DNA of 64,000 bases, taken from positions 289,868-353,867 of the forward strand of contig KV454016.1 of NCBI GenBank assembly GCA_001661245.1, written 5' to 3'. This document shows, piece by piece, positions 19,980 through 30,636 of this stretch. A model generated the notes under the pieces. That model was not told where the DNA came from and searched no databases. It was given only the letters and a program-made list of their open reading frames with translations. Within the stretch, counting starts at the first letter, position 1. Each line of letters opens with the position of its first letter. Both the position numbers and the translations under genes were made by a program. This stretch comes from Pachysolen tannophilus NRRL Y-2460. Lineage: Eukaryota; Ascomycota; Pichiomycetes; Alaninales; Pachysolenaceae.

Positions 19980-21218
19980 ATGTCGCAAACAACTTATGAG
20001 ACTCAAAATTCTGTTCAAGAAGAACAATTGAAAGAGATTATTCGTAATACAGGTACTTTGAACGTTCGTGTAGGTACTAAAGAAAAATTGGTTAATGGTC
20101 CAGATCCTGCTGGTTTAAAAATTTTACCAGAAGCTGCTCGTAAAAGATTTGAAGAATCTGGTGTGGACGTTTCAAAAGGTTATCCAGAAAGACCAGATAA
20201 ATCAAAAGTTCCAGTTTATGTCGATGAAGCTTTTGCTGTAAGAAATGAAGATTTCCCTTATATTGAAAGAGGCAAATATGCTGATCCAGAGAAAAAACTG
20301 CTTTTTGCTGCTGCTAAAGAAGTTAAAGATTTAACAAAACATATCGGAACAGAAATTGTTGGTTTACAATTGGCTGAATTAAATGAAAAACAAAAAGATG
20401 AATTGGCTTTATTAGTTGCTCAAAGAGTGGTTGTATTTTTCAGAGATCAAAAACTTTCTCCACAAAAACAATTGGAATTGGGTGGTTATTGGGGACAAGT
20501 TGAAAAACATCCTCAAGCTCTCAGAGTTCCAGGTTTACCAGGTGTTTCTGTCATATGGAATGACTATAGAAGAAATGTTGGTCTACCTTTAACTTTTAAA
20601 AGAAGTAGTATTGGTAATACATCTTGGCATACAGATTTAGTTCATGAACACCAACCTGCAGGTATCACCCATTTACATAATGATACAATTCCTAAAGTTG
20701 GTGGTGATACCTGTTGGGTATCAGGTTATGGTGCTTACGATAAGTTATCTCCAGCTTTCCAAAAATTCTTGGATGGGAAAGAAGCTGTATATTGTTCTGC
20801 ACACGGTTATTTAGATAGAAATGATCCTTTTAGTGGACCTAAAAAAGTTGAAAGAATACACCCTTTAGTAAGAACTCATCCAGCAACTGGTTGGAAATCC
20901 TTATTTGTCAATAGATCAATGACAAAAAGAATTGTTGGATTAGAACCTGCAGAATCAGATTTGATATTAAATTATTTATTCGAAGTTTATGAAAAAAATT
21001 TGGATATTCAAGTTAGATTTAAATGGGAACCAAGCAATAAAGAAGGTTACGGAACTTCTGCAATTTGGGATAATAGAATTTCTCAACACAGAGCAGTCTG
21101 GGATCATGAAGGTAAAGAACCTAGACATGGTACTAGAGTTACTTCTTTAGCTGAAAAACCGTATTTTGATCCAAATTCAAAATCTCAACGTGAAAGTCTA
21201 GGTTTATCATTGGACTAA
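19980..21218 (+). CDS. JLP1: Fe(II)/2-oxoglutarate-dependent sulfonate (TauD-type) dioxygenase, JLP1-like
   Basis: This enzyme class oxidises sulfonates such as taurine or isethionate to release sulfite, using 2-oxoglutarate, O2 and Fe(II), and so provides sulfur. The protein is 412 aa, the length I recall for yeast Jlp1. The facial triad starts with the HTD motif (His about 217, Asp about 219) in the block SWHTDLVHEHQP; the distal His is near 370 (SQHRAVWDH), and the 2-oxoglutarate-binding Arg follows in RHGTRVT. Preceding blocks ELALLVAQRVVVFFRDQ and VGGDTCWVSGY are typical of TauD. Its true substrate cannot be told from sequence; the fungal family also includes other alkylsulfonate and taurine oxygenases. 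It converges on MRN1. Confidence 0.82.
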   Translation: MSQTTYETQNSVQEEQLKEIIRNTGTLNVRVGTKEKLVNGPDPAGLKILPEAARKRFEESGVDVSKGYPERPDKSKVPVYVDEAFAVRNEDFPYIERGKYADPEKKLLFAAAKEVKDLTKHIGTEIVGLQLAELNEKQKDELALLVAQRVVVFFRDQKLSPQKQLELGGYWGQVEKHPQALRVPGLPGVSVIWNDYRRNVGLPLTFKRSSIGNTSWHTDLVHEHQPAGITHLHNDTIPKVGGDTCWVSGYGAYDKLSPAFQKFLDGKEAVYCSAHGYLDRNDPFSGPKKVERIHPLVRTHPATGWKSLFVNRSMTKRIVGLEPAESDLILNYLFEVYEKNLDIQVRFKWEPSNKEGYGTSAIWDNRISQHRAVWDHEGKEPRHGTRVTSLAEKPYFDPNSKSQRESLGLSLD

Positions 21219-21671
21219 ATAGCTTTCTTTTTTTTTTTTTTCTTGATATTTTTTTGACTCAATGTTTATCATCTATTCTATGGAGTTTTTCACAGAATTG
21301 AAATTTAATCTATATCGTAGAAAGACTATTTTCAATGTTTTCTACAACATGGAAGATAAAAGGTAAAAAGCTTTTAAAAGTACATTATGAGTTATAGATA
21401 CGATATTATAATGGAACACCTTTTGCTTTTTTTTTTCTTTTTCTTTTTTTTATTTTGTTTTTTTTTTTCGTTTTTTGTAACTTTTTTTTTTTTTTTTTGT
21501 CTTTTTTGCGTTTTCACAACAAAGAAAATTATTTACTTAATTGTGGTTACAATACGAATAGTGATTTTTTATACTAATGAGTTTCTGTATGAATAAACTT
21601 TCAATTGAAAGAAATTCCAAGATAACTTATGAAACTGCACTTGTCCAGATTTTCAATCTAAATCATGTAGT
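21219..21671. other. Convergent intergenic, JLP1-like / MRN1
   Basis: This 453-bp spacer between two 3' ends is dominated by T-runs at 21229-21242 and 21430-21500. No gene is supported; the open stretch 21387-21596 is a T-run artefact. Confidence 0.55.
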
Positions 21672-24600
21672 TTATCTAATGTATCCCCCTTCAAGTGATA
21701 CATAACTACCTCTATTAAACTTCTTTTTATTTTTTTTCTTCCTGTTACCGTTATTATTACCACCATTATTGGTCATATCAGCATAACTACCGCCAAATCC
21801 ATTGCCATTCATGGGAGGATACAGCATTGCAGCTGGAGGCAGAAAATGGGCAGGAATTGCAGCAGTGGTTAAGATATATGGGTATTGATGTGGATGCTGC
21901 ATAGGAGTGGCATTAATAGGATAATACTCTTCAAAATATTGCTGTGGCAGCATCTCGGGATTGATATTCCCACTATTCCCATATTGATCTTCAGTCAAGA
22001 CGTGAGCAGCATATAACAAATTATCGTGCTGTGATTGTGCCAAGTACTGTGCCATTACCTGTGAGCCAGATGTGGCAAAAGGGTTAAATTGTGCATGATC
22101 AAATGAATTAGAGATTGGAAGCTGCGAGAACTGTTGTGAAGCAACACTACCATTACCACTTCCGCCACCACCACTTTCGCCGCCACCAGGACTCATGCCT
22201 GCAGAAACTAGTAACGCATGCTGTTGTTGCAGAGATGGTGGTACTTGATAGTACTGAGACGCTTGGGATCTTGATGACTGCCTAGAATGGTTATGAAATT
22301 GTTGATACAACGGAGGAAAATCGTAAGAGCTCGACGATGATCTGCTATTGTTTTGTCTAAATTCAGTGCTATTATTATATTCATTGATATTAGTGGCACT
22401 ATTATCACTCTTACTTTTTCTATAACTAACACCATTATTTTTACTATAGCGATTAAGATGACCGCTACTGTTGTTAAATTTCTTTTGATTCTTCCCGTTA
22501 AATTTTGTAGAATGCGAATCTGCTGATCCAGTGTTTGAACCAGCTAAAACAGCAAGTTCATTAGGATTACTAGAACCAATAACAATTGAAATAGAGTCAT
22601 CCTCGGAATCGCTATAGTCAAAAGTAACAGGACTTGGTGAAGAGGATATCAAATTAACTGGCGGAATTGATGACGAAGAAGATTGTTGTTGATCTTGAGG
22701 CACTGGTTCAAAAACAGCTTCTGAATCATTATCGCTATTTTCTCCTTCATCATCAGCCTGATTTTTCAAATCACTGGATGTCTGCAGTTTTCCATTATCA
22801 TCATCATCATCATCAGCATCCCCTTTTACCGTATGATTTTGTTCTTCGATGGCATATTCTTTTATTTCCACTCTAACATTTTTCTGTCCTATTTCTTCTT
22901 CGACAACTACTATTCTATTTTCTCCTGTTTCGCTCTCTATTTCTTTTTCTTCTTTTATAATTTTGTCTTGTTCTTCTTTTTGTAATTGTTCTTCTGGTAA
23001 TAATTCTTCATTTTTACTTCTTTCTTCAATATCCTCTGTTAATGGTTTCAAATCTGGATCAAGGTCATCTAATGTTACAAAAGAATCTTCCACAGGAGAT
23101 ACCTGCTTTTCTTCCAGATTCAAAGATTTAGACATAATACCAATACTAGCAAATACAAGCAGGGCATCACCATCTTGTAATTGAGGATTGCTCTTGTCCA
23201 GATTATCATGTAACGTATCTACTGAACAAGTGTCCTCATTTATTGTAGAAATGGATTTTGCTTTTGATTTCTTTCTGGGTTTTGGAGGATTACCACACCG
23301 ATCCTTACCGAATGATATTTTATACTTCAGGTAACGATCATTGAAACGTTTTTGAAAATGTTCATTATTTTTCTTTTTAAATTCATCAACAACTTTAATT
23401 GCAGAAGTAATATTTAAAAAATTGACAAATGCACAGAAACCATCTTTGAAAAAATTTATTTGTTCAATTTCACCAAATTCACTAAAATCTTGTCTTAAAG
23501 TTTCTTCATCTGGAACTCTTAAATCGCTAAATTGTTCAGTAACTCCTATATAAACATTTCTTGAAGCACCAGCAGTTACAGCAAGAGCAATTTGATTTGG
23601 TAATTTTCCTGAATGTTTACCCCATCCAACTTTTAACTTCCTATTATGTATTATTAAAGAATCCATATTTGTAGATGCATAAAATTGTGCAGCAGCTAAT
23701 GGATCAATAAAAGTTAAAAAGCAAAAATGTTTTTCTTTTAATAATTTAATTGATTGTAAAAGTCCACCTCTAACAATATTACATATTTCTTCACAAGTTG
23801 TATTTGGATGCAAATTTCCTAAATAAACAGTTCTATTTCCTACATTACTTGCACCACCAACAGTAGTAGCTAATGCAGCAGCAGCTTGAGTATTTTGGGA
23901 TAAAGTTGAATTCAAAATGTTATTATCATTCATACCTGGGAAATAACTATCTGTATTATAATTGTTATTAGTGATGTTACCATTACCATTAAAATTATTA
24001 TTTGTATTGCTATTTCCATTATTATTAATATTAGTATTATTTCTCAGTTGATTTTTAGAACAACGATCTTTACCGTAAAAAATTTTACAATTGGACCATA
24101 CTGAATCCAAAGGTAATTGATCAACAGCTTTTATTGCACTTGCAATATTTGTAAAATGTACAAATGCAATTTTCTTATCAGCTATGAAATCAATAGATTC
24201 AATGATTCCATAATTACCTAATTCTTCTTTTAAAAATTCTTCAGTTATATGAGAAGGTAAATTACCAATATAAACATTTCTTGTGGCACTATCATTTTCA
24301 ATAGCAGATTTCACTATTGGAGAAATAGAATTTGATAATGTCCATGAAATTTTTAAATTTGGAGCATTTAATGATATTGCTAATTTATGATTATTACTTA
24401 TTTGTTTAAAAAAAGATGCAGCTGTTTTTTGTTCTAAAAAAGATATGACAATAGATTTATTTTGTGAATTATTTTCATCTTTCAAAAAATGACAATTTTC
24501 CACAGGTCCATAATTGACATTATCTAATAATTTTGATAATGTGACATTTTCTGGTAAATCATGGAAAATAATAGATCTACTATTTGTTACCATGTTGCCA

Positions 24601-25262
24601 TTTGATGAAATATTTGAATTCAATTGGGAATTATACTTGTTATAATTTAAACCATCTCTTAATGAACTTGAAGAAGAAGAACTACTTAATGGTTTCATCA
24701 TTTGTGGTTGTCTTTGTAGTTGAGAATGTAACTGATAATTAAGACCTCTCTTTCTAGCATTTTCCGGAGGAGTATTAATCATTGGAGCTTGTGGAAACTG
24801 TGGACCCGACATTGCGGCTTGGAAATGCAGAAACTTGTTACCATTACCATTACTGTTACCATTACCGTTACTTATACTGTTATTATTACTATTATTATTG
24901 TTATTATTATTATTGTTGTTATTACTATTATTATTATTGTTATTGTCATGATTATTACCGCTATTATTACCATTATTGACATTCACATTTGTACTACTAC
25001 TCCCTCCAACCCCGCTAAAACTAGGTCTCGCTGGCGAGACATTAATTGGAGTTTGAACAAAAGGTGATCCCAAGAGTAATTGTCTCGGTAACATCGAAGC
25101 GCCATAAGTAAGATCAAACGGTGTCTGAGGAGGGTACTGCTCCATCATCGAATTTGAAGGTGGTATGGAATTTCGATGTGTAAGTTGCGGCGGCGGCGGC
25201 AGCGGTTGGTGATAGGGCTGTGAACCATTGGGATATTGAGTATATAGATGATGTGGATGCAT
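21672..25262 (-). CDS. MRN1: MRN1, RNA-binding protein with four RRMs
   Basis: This is a large RNA-binding protein of 1196 aa. The N terminus is rich in Pro, Asn and Ser (residues 1-220, with long Asn runs near 105-140). Four RNA-recognition motifs follow at about residues 230-310, 325-400, 475-550 and 567-650. RNP-type segments include RNVYIGNLPSH, RTVYLGNLHPN and SRNVYIGV. The block GWGKHSGKLPNQIALAV after RRM3 is a hallmark of the Mrn1 family as I recall it. The C-terminal half is acidic and then Ser/Gln/Gly-rich. In baker's yeast Mrn1 binds many mRNAs, including messages for mitochondrial ribosome and cell-wall proteins. The region upstream of its start is an unusually long 3.1 kb. Confidence 0.9.
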   Translation of the reverse strand: MHPHHLYTQYPNGSQPYHQPLPPPPQLTHRNSIPPSNSMMEQYPPQTPFDLTYGASMLPRQLLLGSPFVQTPINVSPARPSFSGVGGSSSTNVNVNNGNNSGNNHDNNNNNNSNNNNNNNNNNNSNNNSISNGNGNSNGNGNKFLHFQAAMSGPQFPQAPMINTPPENARKRGLNYQLHSQLQRQPQMMKPLSSSSSSSSLRDGLNYNKYNSQLNSNISSNGNMVTNSRSIIFHDLPENVTLSKLLDNVNYGPVENCHFLKDENNSQNKSIVISFLEQKTAASFFKQISNNHKLAISLNAPNLKISWTLSNSISPIVKSAIENDSATRNVYIGNLPSHITEEFLKEELGNYGIIESIDFIADKKIAFVHFTNIASAIKAVDQLPLDSVWSNCKIFYGKDRCSKNQLRNNTNINNNGNSNTNNNFNGNGNITNNNYNTDSYFPGMNDNNILNSTLSQNTQAAAALATTVGGASNVGNRTVYLGNLHPNTTCEEICNIVRGGLLQSIKLLKEKHFCFLTFIDPLAAAQFYASTNMDSLIIHNRKLKVGWGKHSGKLPNQIALAVTAGASRNVYIGVTEQFSDLRVPDEETLRQDFSEFGEIEQINFFKDGFCAFVNFLNITSAIKVVDEFKKKNNEHFQKRFNDRYLKYKISFGKDRCGNPPKPRKKSKAKSISTINEDTCSVDTLHDNLDKSNPQLQDGDALLVFASIGIMSKSLNLEEKQVSPVEDSFVTLDDLDPDLKPLTEDIEERSKNEELLPEEQLQKEEQDKIIKEEKEIESETGENRIVVVEEEIGQKNVRVEIKEYAIEEQNHTVKGDADDDDDDNGKLQTSSDLKNQADDEGENSDNDSEAVFEPVPQDQQQSSSSSIPPVNLISSSPSPVTFDYSDSEDDSISIVIGSSNPNELAVLAGSNTGSADSHSTKFNGKNQKKFNNSSGHLNRYSKNNGVSYRKSKSDNSATNINEYNNSTEFRQNNSRSSSSSYDFPPLYQQFHNHSRQSSRSQASQYYQVPPSLQQQHALLVSAGMSPGGGESGGGGSGNGSVASQQFSQLPISNSFDHAQFNPFATSGSQVMAQYLAQSQHDNLLYAAHVLTEDQYGNSGNINPEMLPQQYFEEYYPINATPMQHPHQYPYILTTAAIPAHFLPPAAMLYPPMNGNGFGGSYADMTNNGGNNNGNRKKKNKKKFNRGSYVSLEGGYIR

Positions 25263-25584
25263 TATTATAATTTTATATTATATGAACTTTTTCCCGATAT
25301 TATTTTTTTAATTATTTTTAATTTTATTATTTTTAATTTTAATATTTTAGTATTTTCTTTTCTCTAATTCCAGGACGTTTTTTTGTTTTTCCGATTCTTG
25401 GTTAAAATTATATATCAAACACATAAATATATATATAGATATATATATATATATATATTTAATATATTAATAGCTATTGATAATAGCTTTCCTTTTCTTT
25501 CCTTCTCGGTTGATAATAAATAACTTTAATCAATCGATGATTTTCTTTCTAATATTGCAATATTTCACAAAAAAAGATTATATA

Positions 25585-25628
<44 letters not shown>

Positions 25629-27110
25629 CCTTGTCTTGAGATGTGAAATTTTTAAAGCGCACGCCTTGGGAAATTTTTTTTTTTCCCTCCTTTCTTAAAA
25701 CAGCAGGGAAGAGATCAATTTTTTTTTTTTAAATACAATTTATTATAATATATCGGACGGATTTAATGTTAGAAAAAAGTAATAACTGGAAGCGAAAGGA
25801 AAAGTTTGAAATGTATGTTTGATGATCTATAAATCTATCTATCTATATATCTATATATCTTTGTTTTAAATGCTTGAAGCATACATATAATAGAAGAAAA
25901 CAAACAAAGTAAAATGGGTTATAAGTAATAAGGCACTAAAAAAAAAAAATTTTTTTTTTTTTTCCTTATTTCTTCTATTTTGCCTACAAATAATAAGAAT
26001 TAAAATGTTAAACGTTACAAGACAGTTTGGGAAAACAAGTAACAATTAACAAAAAAAAAAAAAATTCTTGCCTTTCAGATTGCCTATGTATTGCCCTCAA
26101 AAATTTTTTTTTTTTTTTGAATGTTAACCGGTTTGTTAAAGAGAAACGTATACTTACTATAAAGGCTGTTTTTAGCCACTTTGTTCATTTTCTTTAATTT
26201 GTTCAAGTTCTAAAGTTTCTTTGCTTTGTTCGTTTTTGGTCAAAATGAAGAAGATTTTTTATACGCGAGCTGCACAAACTTTAAATTTCAAGAAATTTCA
26301 TCTGTTTAATGTACTATTTATAATTAAAGTGATTTATTGAAATAATTAAACTGAAACACACAATATTTATTAATGAATTAGTTTTCTAGTATCAAGAATT
26401 TAAGAATCTCCCATTCTTTAAAAGACAAGATTTTATTTTATTTTATTCTATTTTGTCAATTTAAAAAAAATATTTCACTTATTTCTTTTAAGAAAAAAAA
26501 ATAAAAAATTACGTTTTGTAATTAATAACAAAACCGTATTTGCTTAAAAAAGTTTAGCCTGCATATTAATATATTAAATAAAATAAGTAAGTAAGTTAAA
26601 AAAAAAAAAAAAAAAAAAAATTAACAAAAATGAAAAAATCTGTGACATAAACATGAACACATATATACTCACAATAAACTTCCCTTATGGGACAACAACA
26701 TATTGTACCTGTTGTATTTCTTATATAGTATACTATAATATGTCATAATGTGCCCTCGATGTGCAAACTGAATCTAAAGTCCGCGAAAAAAATCCAAAAA
26801 ATCCAAAAAAGAAGCTTGGCAATGGTTAGTTTCCTGCACCTTGTTATAGATTTTGATGTATGGAAAATAAGTTCTCCAACAGTTAAAACTCGAAACAAAA
26901 TAAAAACAGAAAAAGATATAATTAAAAATATTAGTTATTTATTATTTCTTCTTCTTCTTTTTCTTTCCTTGACACCATTGGAGAAATGAATATTTAAAGA
27001 TAGAACCTAATAATATCTTTTTATTACGAGTCAAAATCAAAACCAAACAAAACGAAAAAAAAAAAGAAAAGAAATTTGAGTCAATTTTACAAGGGAGTTA
27101 AAAATAATTC

Positions 27111-27116
27111 CACGTG
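27111..27116. promoter_or_regulatory. CACGTG E-box
   Basis: A perfect CACGTG lies about 1.85 kb upstream of the MRN1 start codon. It is the core recognised by Cbf1 and other bHLH factors. A single copy at this distance is weak evidence of function. Confidence 0.3.
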
Positions 27117-27480
27117 TACTTTTCTTTTTATCGTTTGGTTTACCTCATCATTTTTTTTTACAAAATTCTTTTAATGTACACATGTAAGTGTGCATTAAAA
27201 GAACAAAAAAAAATATAAAAATATATATAGTAAAGATCAGAATGGATGAGCAAATAACTTACAATACAAATAATATAATAATAATTGAAAAAAAGTTTTA
27301 TGTTAATCCTTATGATAATATATGAATAATCATTTTAAAATTTTCTCTTTGGTGGTTACAGATTAAATAACATTATATACCTCTTTTCGGGAGTTGTGAT
27401 TTGCCTGAACATCTAAAACTTAAAAATTTACCCATGTCGATCTAAATAAACAAAGAAGAAAATTATTCATTATTCTTTTT

Positions 27481-27511
27481 ATTATTGATGATGATCATCA
27501 TCATCAATAAT
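27481..27511. repeat. Perfect 31-bp palindrome (15-bp arms, 1-nt centre)
   Basis: The left arm ATTATTGATGATGAT at 27481-27495 is followed by one C and then its exact reverse complement at 27497-27511. It could extrude a cruciform or form a hairpin in RNA. It lies in the long spacer upstream of MRN1. Confidence 0.75.
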
Positions 27512-28398
27512 AATTAATTAATTGATTATTCGAATCGTTCAAGTGTTTTCGGTGTTATTGCTCGAAGCAAAGGCATTAGTTCCAGTAAATTGAAAAAGTT
27601 TTTCTTTTTTTTCTTTCTTGTATGAAATAGGATTTACAATGCCTAAACTTTTGTAAATTGTTATTTGTTCAGTTTTCCTCGGGAACTAATAAACTTTTAC
27701 CATCTGAGAAAATGGAATAAAATTTTTTTTTTTTTTAAAAAAATCGTGTAGATTCAAATTGGCCCGAAATAAGCGGTTTAAAGAAAAGAAAAAAATAAAT
27801 AGATATATAATGATTGATTTTTGATCATATATTGTAATGTTTATCCGTACCGAAAACCGTATTACTTATACTTCGCTCGGCCCACTATTATTATTATTAT
27901 TTAATATAAGCGGTGTAAGGAGTTAATACCTTGTAGGCTATTACAAAAAACTTTCTTCCTTTGAATCTATTAAAAACCTAGAATCGAGATCAATTATAAT
28001 GTGATTATGCAACAAAAAATGTATTACTTTCAAATACTTCTTCATCAACAACAGGGCGTTCTGATAAATTGTTTAATTTCATGCAGTATATCTCATCGAC
28101 AAAATACGTAATATTTACAAGCTGTGCTATTACAAATTGGTTTAAATCAATTATCCTGATAATTAATTGTTATATGCTATATAGAATAATAATAATAATA
28201 ATAATAAGAATAAGTAAAATTCTATACTTTGTTAATTTTTATTTTAAACCTTTCCTTATGGAATTTACCAACCATAATAATAATAATAATAATAACCACT
28301 GCACTTAACTGCATCAACAAAACAAACAAATATATATATATATATATATTTTTTTTAAAAAAAAAACTCCCTAATCAACCAACTAGTAAAACTATTTT

Positions 28399-29163
28399 TC
28401 AAGATGAATTTGAATTTAACCAAATCCTATAATTCTGTTGGGCTGTCTTAAAACTATTATTTATTGAGACATTTTGTTCCAACTCTTGATCAAATCTATC
28501 TATATGTATACCATTTTCTAATTTTAAAGTGTCCAATACACTAGTACCATAAATTATATTATAATTTGAAGATGATCGATCTCTCAACTCATACGAGGAA
28601 TTTAAAGAAACATCCAAATCTAAAAATTCTGGTTCTTGCATATGGCGGCAGGTGCAATTGGTGGGTATCGTCTTACTACTACTATTAGCGCTGATGTTAC
28701 TTGTAGCAGCATTACTACTCTCATGACTATGACTATTCTCATTCTCATTTTCATTATCGTTTTCATTTCCATTATCATTTTCATTATTAGTATTGTGATG
28801 ATTATTGCTTGCTATCTTGGAATCATATAAAAAATGATGTCCATGATTGCATTTCGGTGTAAATACTTCATCTGTATATGAAGAAGGAGAACGGGATGAA
28901 AAAATTGATCCCGCCGTTGACATTTTACTAGACACTGTAGATACAGCAGAATTATTTCTTTGTCCAAGTCCCTGTTGCAATTGCTCATTCTGTCCATTAT
29001 TATTATTATTATGAAACTCTAGCGCCGGTAATTGTAATTGTAATTGTTCTATAGTTAAACTTGTTGTTGTTTCATCCAATTGACGACATCTTAATGAACA
29101 ATAGATGGATCCAGGCTCACATGGTTTCCCATCAACAACACAAAATTCATCTTGGAAAAACAT
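28399..29163 (-). CDS. Small Ecl1-like (life-span regulatory factor type) protein
   Basis: The ORF starts at ATG 29163-29161 and gives 254 aa; a GTG one codon upstream is not used as a start. Residues 7-27 read FCVVDGKPCEPGSIYCSLRC, then RQLDE, which resembles the short zinc-type motif of the fungal Ecl1 family (fission yeast Ecl1-3, linked to chronological life span, zinc and nutrient stress). One expected Cys of that motif appears as Asp here. The rest is low complexity: Gln/Leu, Ser, His/Asn and an Asn/Glu run at about 120-140. The function is inferred from a 20-residue motif only. The gene has about 2 kb of free DNA upstream, suggesting heavy regulation. Confidence 0.6.
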   Translation of the reverse strand: MFFQDEFCVVDGKPCEPGSIYCSLRCRQLDETTTSLTIEQLQLQLPALEFHNNNNNGQNEQLQQGLGQRNNSAVSTVSSKMSTAGSIFSSRSPSSYTDEVFTPKCNHGHHFLYDSKIASNNHHNTNNENDNGNENDNENENENSHSHESSNAATSNISANSSSKTIPTNCTCRHMQEPEFLDLDVSLNSSYELRDRSSSNYNIIYGTSVLDTLKLENGIHIDRFDQELEQNVSINNSFKTAQQNYRIWLNSNSS

Positions 29164-29719
29164 CACGATAGAGAGAAAGAAAGAAAGAAAGAAAGAAATA
29201 AAAAAAATTTTTTTTTTTTTTCCCTTTGTCCTTATTATATATATATATGTTAAGAAAAAAAAAAAAATTTAACTTTTAAATCTTTTATTTAATAATCCTC
29301 AATTAACAAAGAAGAAGTATTGGAAAATGACAAATACTTAATCTTATAAGTATTCAATTCCTTTACTCTACTCTAACTTAATGAATTAATTTGATATAAA
29401 AAAAATATTCATTTTATTTAAGAAAATTACGAAAGGATTGATACATATATATATAATATATATATATATAGATTAGGTCTAGATGACTTAGTTTCTACAT
29501 TAATTATAACCATATTTCTATCACTACCATAACTACTACTACTATTTACTACTGCTATATTATGTGTGTAATAACCACAAAAGGTGGTGGTTAAAAAGCC
29601 GCAGTAAGGTGAAAATTTTTTTGGGAAAAATAAATATTAACTCATTCTGAAAATAAATGAGGAATTTGCATGAGAACACATGATCGGTGTAATTTCATTA
29701 TAGCGGTTATAACAAGAAA

Positions 29720-29776
29720 AGACAAGGCAAGGCAAGACAAGACAAGACAACTAAAGACAACTAAAGACAAGACAGG
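29720..29776 (+). repeat. GACAA-type short tandem repeat
   Basis: About ten imperfect copies of a 5-nt unit (GACAA, with GGCAA and longer ACTAAAGACAA variants) run from 29720 to 29776. Confidence 0.7.
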
Positions 29777-29842
29777 AACAATTTGTTCATTTACTTATTA
29801 CCTGTTTTAAAATTGTATTGTAATAATAATAATAATAATATT

Positions 29843-29872
29843 AAAAATTAATTAATTAATTAATTAATTAAT
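29843..29872. repeat. (TTAA)n tetranucleotide repeat
   Basis: A run of about seven TTAA units upstream of the Ecl1-like gene. It is a self-complementary microsatellite. Confidence 0.7.
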
Positions 29873-30602
29873 TCCCTTTAATTCATAATAATTAGTTTAT
29901 TGGTACTTATTGAAACGAGATTCTCTAATCCGTGTATGTAGTGATACTTTTAGTTTGTACCGTCCCTCTTTTTTTTTTTTCTTTATTTCCTCTCCTACGA
30001 TTCTTATACGACTTGAACTTGCTAGATCACGTTTTCCTGCCAATTGTTTTGTTTATTACTTACTCCATGGTGTTTCGGAAATTTTCTCTTTTTCTTTCTC
30101 TTTGATGAGTAGAATAGTAGAACGTGATACTTTTTTCTTTTCTTTTCTAGCTAGGCGGGCGGTGTTTTAGAACTGGTAAACTTTTTTTAAATTTCTTCGT
30201 ACTTTTTCTTTGAATAATGGGCTACAATTGGGCGGGGCTCTTGTTTAACTATGGTAACTTTTTTTTCCGGTCGACTCCTTTCACTCTTATTCCCAGTCGT
30301 GGTTGGCTCGAGCAAGTAAAAAAAAAATAAAGAGTTGAGTTTTTGTTCTCGAGCCAGCAACATAAGGAGAAAGAAAAATTGCTCAGACGGAAGAATAAAG
30401 ATAGTCTAGGCCGGGTCAAAATTGCGTAGGTTACACCAGAGAAAAATGGAAGAAGGGAAGCAGGAAGTAAGAAAGAAGGGGGGAAGAGAGAGAGGAGGCA
30501 GAAGACGGGGGGATGGCGAAACAAGGCACATAACGGAGAAGAGACAAGGCTCAATAAATTTAAAAGAGAGAAAAAGAGAGAAGAGCCAGGAAAAAAAAAA
30601 AT

Positions 30603-30636
30603 AATAATAATAATAATAATTATTATTATTATTATT
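30603..30636. repeat. Perfect 34-bp AT-only palindrome
   Basis: A run of AAT units meets a run of ATT units with the centre between 30619 and 30620, giving perfect 17-bp arms. It probably arose by simple-repeat expansion. Confidence 0.7.

Larger units (their letters stand above)
25263..28398. other. Long (3.1 kb) gene-free region upstream of MRN1
   Basis: I find no supportable gene here on either strand. Contents include TA runs near 25428-25460, an ATT run at 25588-25627, A or T runs at 25938-25964, 26051-26064, 26103-26119 and 26599-26620, an E-box CACGTG at 27111-27116, a perfect 31-bp palindrome at 27481-27511 and a CCG-N7-CGG word near 27764-27776. The open stretches at 26750-26989 and 28069-28308 are low complexity and not conserved-looking. 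Since MRN1 reads leftward from 25262, most of this is likely its promoter and 5' leader, with the Ecl1-like gene's terminator at the right end. Confidence 0.5.

Noticed and set aside
26750-26989. 79-codon open stretch upstream of MRN1
   Set aside because: It begins with GTG, its first ATG is three codons later, and it shows only Lys- and Leu-rich low complexity.
29910-30554. Open frames 29910-30170 (+) and 30249-30554 (-)
   Set aside because: Both start with TTG and have biased composition from T-runs and the purine-rich tract.
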